Of a stretch of 8,433 nt of DNA, positions 1-5,160 are shown piece after piece. Below the pieces are notes generated by a model. That model searched no databases and was not told where the DNA came from. It worked only from the letters and a program-made list of their open reading frames with translations. Position numbers and translations under genes: made by a program. The DNA comes from an uncultured Prevotella sp. (GTDB lineage Bacteria > Bacteroidota > Bacteroidia > Bacteroidales > Bacteroidaceae). Location of the stretch: NCBI GenBank assembly GCA_905210845.1, contig CAJLYG010000139.1, positions 1-8,433 on the forward strand, given 5' to 3'. Each line of letters starts with the position of its first letter. The first letter of the stretch is position 1.

Positions 1-1296
1 CCTTATCTTCCGACTATTCCGGCCGTAGGGCATGCCAGCATCTTTACAGGAACCACGCCGGCTTTGCATGGCATTGCGGGCAATTCCTATCTGCTGAACG
101 GTAAGTTTACCTATTGCGTGGCAGATAGCACTGTTCATGGCGTGGGCACAAACAGCAATGCAGGTAAGATGTCACCTCGGAATATGTTGGCTTGCACGAT
201 TGGGGATGAGTTGAAGATTGCAACAGACTTCAAGTCAAAGGTGATCGGGATCGCCTTGAAGGACCGTGCCGCCATCTTACCTGCAGGTCATAGTGCGAAT
301 GCCGCGTATTGGTATGATAGTTCCGTAGGCCATTTCATTACAAGCAGCTACTATATGGATCAGTTGCCCGATTATGTAACGCAGTTCAACAAAAGATATC
401 AGACGACTCCAGGGAAGGACATGAAACCGACCAACGAAGGTGTTGACTTGACCTTTAAGCTGGCAGAGACTGTCCTTGACCATGAAAAGATGGGTCAAGG
501 GGATGTTACGGATATGCTTACCGTTAGTGTCTCTTCTACGGATGCAATCGGACATGCCTTCGGCACACGTGGAAAGGAAAACAAAGAAGTCTTCATGGAG
601 TTGGACAAAGACTTAGCACGCTTCTTGAATACATTGGACCAAAGGGTTGGGCGTGGCAACTATCTCTTGTTCTTAACGGCTGACCATGGTGGCGCCCATA
701 ACTATAATTACTTGAGAAATCATAAGATACTGGCAGGAGGATTCAACGATGATGCCTTGAAAAAGGAGCTGAACAGTTATTTGGAAAGCAAGTTCCAGCT
801 CCCCAACTTGATCACTGGAATTCTCGATTACCGGCTTTATTTAGATCATCCGGCTATCGAACGGTCTGGCAAGAGTTTAGAAGAAATCAAGACAGCCTTG
901 GTCGACTACCTGAATCAAGATGAGCGCTTTGGATTCGCTGTAGATTTTGCCAAGGCAGCCCAGAGCAGCGTTCCTCTGTTGATTAGAGAGAGAATCGCGA
1001 ATGGTTATCATCCAAGACGGAGTGGGGACGTCATCTATACCTTGCGCCCTAACTACTACGATTATCTTGATAAGCCAGATGAGCGCGGAACCTCTCATGG
1101 GGTATGGAATCCTTATGATTCGCATATTCCCCTTGTATTCATGGGATGGCATGTCCAGCATGGAGAGACATCAGTGCCAACTAAGATGGTCGATGCGGCG
1201 GCAACAGTTTGCGCGATGCTTCATATCCAGATGCCTAATGCATGCATTGGAGATGCCATACTGCCTGTTATGAATCAGACAAACCCTATTAAATAA
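1..1296 (+). CDS. PafA-like alkaline phosphatase family protein (5' end outside window)
   Basis: The reading frame is open from base 1, so the true start, the export signal and the first metal-binding Asp lie upstream; 431 residues are visible. The family hydrolyses phosphate mono- or diesters in the periplasm or at the surface using two zinc ions. Numbering from the first codon, the visible signatures are GHASIFTGT (10-18), HGIAGN (23-28), KDR (87-89), STDAIGH with Asp181/His185, TADHGG with Asp228/His229, and GTSHG with His366. These match the zinc ligands of PafA/SPAP-type phosphatases. Asn28, Lys87 and Arg89 match the phosphate-binding trio that marks phosphomonoesterases (Asn100, Lys162, Arg164 in PafA). 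The oddity is codon 7: the nucleophilic Thr is expected 21 residues before Asn28, and this codon reads Pro (ccg). The gene ends 11 bases before the hexosaminidase and probably shares its transcript. The family call is firm; substrate and activity are uncertain. Confidence 0.87.
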   Translation, partial: PYLPTIPAVGHASIFTGTTPALHGIAGNSYLLNGKFTYCVADSTVHGVGTNSNAGKMSPRNMLACTIGDELKIATDFKSKVIGIALKDRAAILPAGHSANAAYWYDSSVGHFITSSYYMDQLPDYVTQFNKRYQTTPGKDMKPTNEGVDLTFKLAETVLDHEKMGQGDVTDMLTVSVSSTDAIGHAFGTRGKENKEVFMELDKDLARFLNTLDQRVGRGNYLLFLTADHGGAHNYNYLRNHKILAGGFNDDALKKELNSYLESKFQLPNLITGILDYRLYLDHPAIERSGKSLEEIKTALVDYLNQDERFGFAVDFAKAAQSSVPLLIRERIANGYHPRRSGDVIYTLRPNYYDYLDKPDERGTSHGVWNPYDSHIPLVFMGWHVQHGETSVPTKMVDAAATVCAMLHIQMPNACIGDAILPVMNQTNPIK

Positions 1297-1307
1297 TATC
1301 AATCTGC

Positions 1308-3740
1308 ATGAGAAAAATCATTGTTGGGATTCTATTCCTCTTGGGTATGCAAGCCCATGCGCAAGTTTCTGTTACTTTCCAGAAATTAAAGACACAGAAG
1401 AACATGGCAATTTGCCAGTTCGTGGTTAAGAACAACTCAGGTTCTACCTTAGGAAAAGACTGGCATCTATACTTTACGCAAATGCCCCTTGGCATTGCCT
1501 CGCGCGATCCAAGGGTAGTCTTGAAGCAGGTCCATGCCAATTTCTACGACATTCAACCTACTGAGGCGTGGGCACCTTTGGAGAAGGGCGATACGATTCA
1601 TATCCCCGTGACCATTGGAAATAGCCTGCCTAAGAGGGCTTTATCTCCTGAGGGCATGTTTATGGTGATCGGTAACGGAGCACCGAAGGCGGTTCCTTAC
1701 CAAGTGCTTCCTTTCCCAGAACAGGAATATATGACGGATACGCAATATCAGTTTGATGTGGCAAAGAATTTAATGCCAGCAAGAATAACGGATGCTGACA
1801 TCATTCCAAGCGTGAAATCCGCAACCTTCACGAAGGGATCTTGTACCTTGTCAAAGGGCATCAGGTTGGTGACGGATGCGAAAACCGCCTCTGAGGGGGT
1901 ATTGCTGTCCGAGAAACTGTCCTCATCCTATGGGATTAAGCATGCTGCCAAAGGACTGCCTATCACCCTCAAGGTCAACGAGCAGTTGCCTTCCGCAAAC
2001 CGGGAATATTATGAGTTGACTGTCTCCACGAAAGGCATTACTATCACTGGAAAGTCTTCACATGCCGTATTTGATGGTTGTCAGACCTTAGTGGCATTGC
2101 TGAAGGGAAAAGGTGGGCATCCAGTTTCCTTGCGTTGCATGACCATCAAGGACTACCCGGATCTTTCTTACCGCGGGATGATGATTGATATCGCGCGTGA
2201 TTTTACGTCTTCCACGAATCTGATGAAACTGTTAGATGTCCTGGCTTCTTATAAGATCAACGTCCTTCAGTTCCATTTTTGTGATGATGAGGGATGGCGA
2301 CTTGAGATCCCCGGATTACCAGAATTGACGGAAATCGGCAGTCGTCGTGGTTATACCTTGGATGAGCGGCAATGCCTGTTCCCGGCTTATGATGGCAACT
2401 ATGACATGAAAGGGAACACAACGGGCAACGGTTTCTATACGCGGGCGGAGTTTATCCAATTGCTTAAGTATGCCCAGGCCCGCCATATCCAGGTGATCCC
2501 TGAGGTAGAATGTCCCGGGCACTGTAGGGCTGCCATCAAATCGATGCAGGCTCGTTATGTGAAATATATCCAGAGCGACCCGAAAAAAGCAACGGAATAC
2601 CTTCTGCATGAGGATGGCGATACTTCCAAATATCGTTCAGCCCAGGGCTATCATGACAATATCCTCAATATTGCCATGCCTTCGTCGTTGGCATTTGTGA
2701 AAAAGGTCATCAACGAACTTATCCTGATGTATCAGGAAGCAGGCGTTCCTTTGTACAATATTAACTTGGGCGGCGATGAAGTACCAGCCACGTCTTGGGA
2801 CGGGTCCCGACTTTGCCAAGACTATATGAAGGCAAATCATCTGACGAATGCAGAAGAGCTGTCTTCCGATTTCTATGCTAAGATCATCCGCTTCCTGGAG
2901 GAGAAAGGTCTGAAATATGGAGGATGGCAGGAGATCGCTTCCCGTCACCGTCCTTTGAACAAACCCTATTACCACCAGAGAGCATATGGGGTGATGGCAT
3001 GGAGTACCATTCCTTTTGCCGGAGATGATGAACTGGCTTATCAGATGGCCAATGATGGCTATCCTGTTGTCATCAGTAATGTAAACAACTTCTACATGGA
3101 CCTTGCCTATAACATGAATCCTGATGAGCGGGGACTGGTTTGGGGAGGATCTGTGGATGAGACCAAATCCTTTGCCATGCTCCCTTATAATGTCTACCGC
3201 GCCGTACATTATTATATGGATAACCGTCCATATGATGAATGGAAGTCGACTCCGGCTGGGAAGACAAAGTTAACAGAGAAGGGGAAAAAGAATATCATAG
3301 GTGTACAGGGACAGTTATGGGCAGAAACGATCCGGGGCTATGACTGGACAGAATACTATCTCTTCCCCAAGGTAACAGGACTGGCAGAGCGCGGTTGGAA
3401 CGCCTCACCTTCCTGGGGGAATGTGGAAGGAGAGGCTGGCGTCAAGGCGTATTACCAAGCCTTGTCCACATTCGAGAAAGTGATCAGTAAGAAAGAGATG
3501 CCTTATTGGATGGAAAACAAGATTAATTTCAGGCTTGCCAACCCGGGCATCGAGGTCAAGGATGGTCAAGTGCTGATGAACAGCGTGGTGGATGGTGCCG
3601 AAATCCGGTACACTACTGATGGCAGTGAGCCTTCTTCAACCTCCACTCTGTACACAGGACCATTTGCCAAACCAGCTGGTGTCATCAAGGCTCGGGCATT
3701 TAAATATGGAAAGCAGAGCGTCGTCAGCGTTTGGAAATAG
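1308..3740 (+). CDS. Secreted GH20 beta-N-acetylhexosaminidase, multidomain
   Basis: This 810-residue exo-glycosidase should remove terminal GlcNAc or GalNAc from glycans by substrate-assisted catalysis. A signal peptide (MRKIIVGILFLLG..AHA|Q, cleavage near residue 18) sends it to the periplasm or surface; no lipobox Cys is seen. In order, the domains are a chitobiase-type N-terminal carbohydrate-binding domain (about 20-130), a GH20b domain (about 155-285), the catalytic TIM barrel (about 286-700) opening with YRGMMIDIARDF and QFHFCDDEGWRLEI, and a chitobiase/Fn3-like C-terminal domain (about 745-810, with EIRYTTDGSEP). The catalytic pair is Asp490-Glu491 in LGGDEVP: Asp orients the substrate acetamido group and Glu is the acid/base. 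IPEVECPGH (397-405) and GQLWAET (668-674) are further GH20 signatures. The His usually found in H-x-GGDE is Asn486 here. The start is chosen because it gives a clean signal peptide 11 bases after the phosphatase stop. The natural substrate cannot be read from the sequence. Confidence 0.95.
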   Translation: MRKIIVGILFLLGMQAHAQVSVTFQKLKTQKNMAICQFVVKNNSGSTLGKDWHLYFTQMPLGIASRDPRVVLKQVHANFYDIQPTEAWAPLEKGDTIHIPVTIGNSLPKRALSPEGMFMVIGNGAPKAVPYQVLPFPEQEYMTDTQYQFDVAKNLMPARITDADIIPSVKSATFTKGSCTLSKGIRLVTDAKTASEGVLLSEKLSSSYGIKHAAKGLPITLKVNEQLPSANREYYELTVSTKGITITGKSSHAVFDGCQTLVALLKGKGGHPVSLRCMTIKDYPDLSYRGMMIDIARDFTSSTNLMKLLDVLASYKINVLQFHFCDDEGWRLEIPGLPELTEIGSRRGYTLDERQCLFPAYDGNYDMKGNTTGNGFYTRAEFIQLLKYAQARHIQVIPEVECPGHCRAAIKSMQARYVKYIQSDPKKATEYLLHEDGDTSKYRSAQGYHDNILNIAMPSSLAFVKKVINELILMYQEAGVPLYNINLGGDEVPATSWDGSRLCQDYMKANHLTNAEELSSDFYAKIIRFLEEKGLKYGGWQEIASRHRPLNKPYYHQRAYGVMAWSTIPFAGDDELAYQMANDGYPVVISNVNNFYMDLAYNMNPDERGLVWGGSVDETKSFAMLPYNVYRAVHYYMDNRPYDEWKSTPAGKTKLTEKGKKNIIGVQGQLWAETIRGYDWTEYYLFPKVTGLAERGWNASPSWGNVEGEAGVKAYYQALSTFEKVISKKEMPYWMENKINFRLANPGIEVKDGQVLMNSVVDGAEIRYTTDGSEPSSTSTLYTGPFAKPAGVIKARAFKYGKQSVVSVWK

Positions 3741-3745
3741 AGGAG
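3741..3745 (+). promoter_or_regulatory. Shine-Dalgarno sequence of the rhodanese gene
   Basis: AGGAG begins directly after the hexosaminidase stop codon and lies 7 bases before the rhodanese ATG. Strong Shine-Dalgarno matches are uncommon in Bacteroidota, and the other genes in this window lack one. It fixes the start at 3753 and fits translation from a shared mRNA. Confidence 0.6.
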
Positions 3746-3752
3746 AAAGCCT

Positions 3753-4136
3753 ATGAACAAATTGATTATGTCTGTTTACAACTTCATGAGCTCCATGTTT
3801 GGGTATGCCCCCAAGAACTTCATGACTGTTGGCGTCGCTGATTTTGAGACCGGGATCCAAGGAGATTCCGTGCAACTTGTTGACGTTCGGACAGCCTCTG
3901 AGTATCAGGAAGGAACCATTGGTGATTCCATTCACATAGATATGCTAAAGCCGGATTTCATAGAGAAGGCAGAGTCCATGTTAGACCCGTCCCGACCAGT
4001 ATATGTCTTTTGCCGGACAGGTCATCGTAGCGCGACCGCTTCCAAGATGCTTGCCAAGGATAACTTCCAGGTTGTCAACCTTGACGGTGGCATTGTAGCC
4101 TGGATGGCAGCAGGTAAGGACACCATCGTGCCATAA
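3753..4136 (+). CDS. Single-domain rhodanese-like sulfurtransferase
   Basis: This 127-residue protein is a single rhodanese domain with a short N-terminal extension (1-24) that does not look like a signal peptide, so it is probably cytosolic. Rhodanese domains carry sulfane sulfur as a persulfide on an active-site Cys and pass it to cyanide, thiols or protein acceptors. The visible core motifs are LVDVRTASEY (42-51), the active loop CRTGHRS (87-93) with catalytic Cys87, and NLDGGIVAW (109-117). The six-residue loop from Cys to Arg is typical of sulfurtransferases; Cdc25-type phosphatases have a seven-residue loop. It lies 12 bases after the hexosaminidase and is the last gene before the terminator, so it probably belongs to that transcript, although the functional link is unclear. 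The biological sulfur donor and acceptor cannot be told from sequence. Confidence 0.93.
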   Translation: MNKLIMSVYNFMSSMFGYAPKNFMTVGVADFETGIQGDSVQLVDVRTASEYQEGTIGDSIHIDMLKPDFIEKAESMLDPSRPVYVFCRTGHRSATASKMLAKDNFQVVNLDGGIVAWMAAGKDTIVP

Positions 4137-4139
4137 AGA

Positions 4140-4189
4140 AGAAGACCTCAAAGATCGGTATTTCCCTGTCTTTGAGGTCTTTTCTTTTC
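4140..4189. terminator. Intrinsic terminator between convergent genes, probably bidirectional
   Basis: A perfect 13-bp stem (4142-4154 with 4169-4181, core AAGACCTCAAAGA) encloses a 14-base loop. On the plus strand it runs into TTTTCTTTTCC, a T-rich tail. On the minus strand the hairpin is followed by CTTCTTT. It lies 5 bases after the rhodanese stop and just past the stop of the minus-strand TPR gene at 4193, so it can end both convergent transcripts. Confidence 0.85.
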
Positions 4190-4192
4190 CTT

Positions 4193-4891
4193 CTATTTCT
4201 TTTTCAAGCGTTTGTAGAATTCTTGGAGATCTGCTCGGGCAGTACCCATCCGTGTCAAGGTGTCAAGGTCTTCCTTGGCTTCATCCATCTTTTTCAGTCG
4301 TATCCTGATGTCAACCCTATTGATCAGGTAATCCGTATTATCCGGATCACGCTTGATAGCCTCACCAAAGTCATATTCAGCAAGTTCGAGCATGTGCCGC
4401 TCTTTCTCTACTCCTGCACGGGCTGCAAAGACCTCTGCACTGTCCGGGAATTGCGAGCACAGTCGGTTAAGGCCATCCATCGCCTCCGTATAATGCCTGT
4501 CTTTTTCGTTCAGCAAGGCCAATCCTAATTGTGCCTCGTAATTTCCAGGGACAACTTTCAATAAGTTATGGTAGTCAAGCCTGGCAAAATTATACCTTCC
4601 CAACCGCTCATTCACATACGCCCGATAATACAGCGCAGCCAAGTTGTCTGGCTGAAGGTAAAGTACTTTGTCGTATTCGTCCTTGGCATAATCCCATTGC
4701 TTAAGTTGGATATTCCATGCCGCCTTCTTTAAGCGCAAGTCTACACTATCTGGATGATAGGCAAGGATCGTGGTAGCGGCAGCCAAACTGTCGCGCAACC
4801 ATTGCCGGTCTACTTCCTCCCTGTCATTCTGTGCAGAGGCAGAAAGAGGGAACAGGGAGATGAATAGGATATCTAAAACAAGATTCTTCAT
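4193..4891 (-). CDS. Secreted tetratricopeptide repeat (TPR) protein
   Basis: This 232-residue exported protein is built almost entirely of TPRs, helical hairpins that act as protein-interaction scaffolds. The chosen ATG (minus strand, ending at 4891) gives a clean signal peptide, MKNLVLDILFISLF..ASA|Q, cleaved near residue 20. The frame stays open upstream to about 5020, but that would place the signal peptide internally, so the longer form is rejected. Pro residues at 47, 81, 115, 149 and 183 are spaced exactly 34 residues apart and mark five consecutive repeats (about 48-217), with TPR-like patterns such as AALYYRAYVNERLGRYNFA. The protein ends in a basic tail (KRLKKK). It converges on the rhodanese gene and diverges from gyrA. 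The family is broad, and no specific partner or function can be assigned. Confidence 0.88.
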   Translation of the reverse strand: MKNLVLDILFISLFPLSASAQNDREEVDRQWLRDSLAAATTILAYHPDSVDLRLKKAAWNIQLKQWDYAKDEYDKVLYLQPDNLAALYYRAYVNERLGRYNFARLDYHNLLKVVPGNYEAQLGLALLNEKDRHYTEAMDGLNRLCSQFPDSAEVFAARAGVEKERHMLELAEYDFGEAIKRDPDNTDYLINRVDIRIRLKKMDEAKEDLDTLTRMGTARADLQEFYKRLKKK

Positions 4892-4896
4892 ACCTG

Positions 4897-4927
4897 CAAA
4901 GGTACTCATTAAGTTTGAATCACCAAC
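4897..4927 (-). promoter_or_regulatory. Candidate Bacteroidota promoter of the TPR gene (GTTG-N19-TACCTTTG)
   Basis: On the minus strand TACCTTTG (4904 down to 4897) fits the Bacteroidota -7 consensus TAnnTTTG. GTTG (4927 down to 4924), 19 bases upstream, is a three-of-four match to the -33 TTTG at the expected spacing. Transcription would begin at or within a few bases of the ATG at 4891, making the mRNA leaderless or nearly so. This is consensus matching by eye. Confidence 0.45.
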
Positions 4928-5017
4928 AGATTCCGTCTTCTTTAAACGATAAACATGGAATTTTAGTAAATCTTTACGCCTTGTTCTGATGAGGAGACCC
5001 GGTTGAATGGATAATCG

Positions 5018-5025
5018 CAAAATTA
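5018..5025 (-). promoter_or_regulatory. Second candidate -7 element upstream of the TPR gene
   Basis: TAATTTTG on the minus strand is an exact TAnnTTTG match. The best -33 candidate is the weak AATG at 5050-5047, 21 bases upstream. If used, it would give a leader of about 120 bases before the TPR start. It is an alternative to, or acts together with, the promoter nearer the start. Confidence 0.3.
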
Positions 5026-5070
5026 ACGAATATTTTTGTTCTAAAGCATTATACTATCAAAAAAATATTG

Positions 5071-5086
5071 TAATTTTGTACCTTTG
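5071..5086 (+). promoter_or_regulatory. Tandem -7 elements of the gyrA promoter
   Basis: TAATTTTG and TACCTTTG lie directly end to end, and both match the Bacteroidota -7 consensus TAnnTTTG exactly. Start sites would fall roughly at 5084-5094, leaving a leader of about 70 bases before the gyrA ATG. No good -33 TTTG is seen 19-21 bases upstream of either copy. The leader is AT-rich and has no clear Shine-Dalgarno sequence, which is usual in this phylum. Confidence 0.6.
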
Positions 5087-5160
5087 AAGTAGTGCCAAAA
5101 TCGCTTAGATCGAAAATAAAGGGCATTCTGATGAATATTCATTAAATTAGTTATAGATAA

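Noticed and set aside
2502..2522. EVECPGH in the hexosaminidase, where many GH20 enzymes have Asp in place of the second Glu
   Set aside because: Glu in this place is, to my recollection, common in the Bacteroidales subfamily, so it is not treated as unusual.
2637..3209. A 190-codon antisense frame within the hexosaminidase gene
   Set aside because: It overlaps the catalytic domain of a clear GH20 enzyme and has no motif.
4172..4528. Plus-strand frame beginning with a hydrophobic stretch (MRSFLFLLFLFQAF)
   Set aside because: It looks like a signal peptide but is the complement of the Lys/Glu-rich C-terminus of the TPR gene and of the terminator's T-tract.
4193..5020. Longer form of the TPR protein starting upstream at TTG
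   Set aside because: It would bury a good signal peptide 43 residues inside and overlaps candidate -7 elements; the ATG ending at 4891 fits better.
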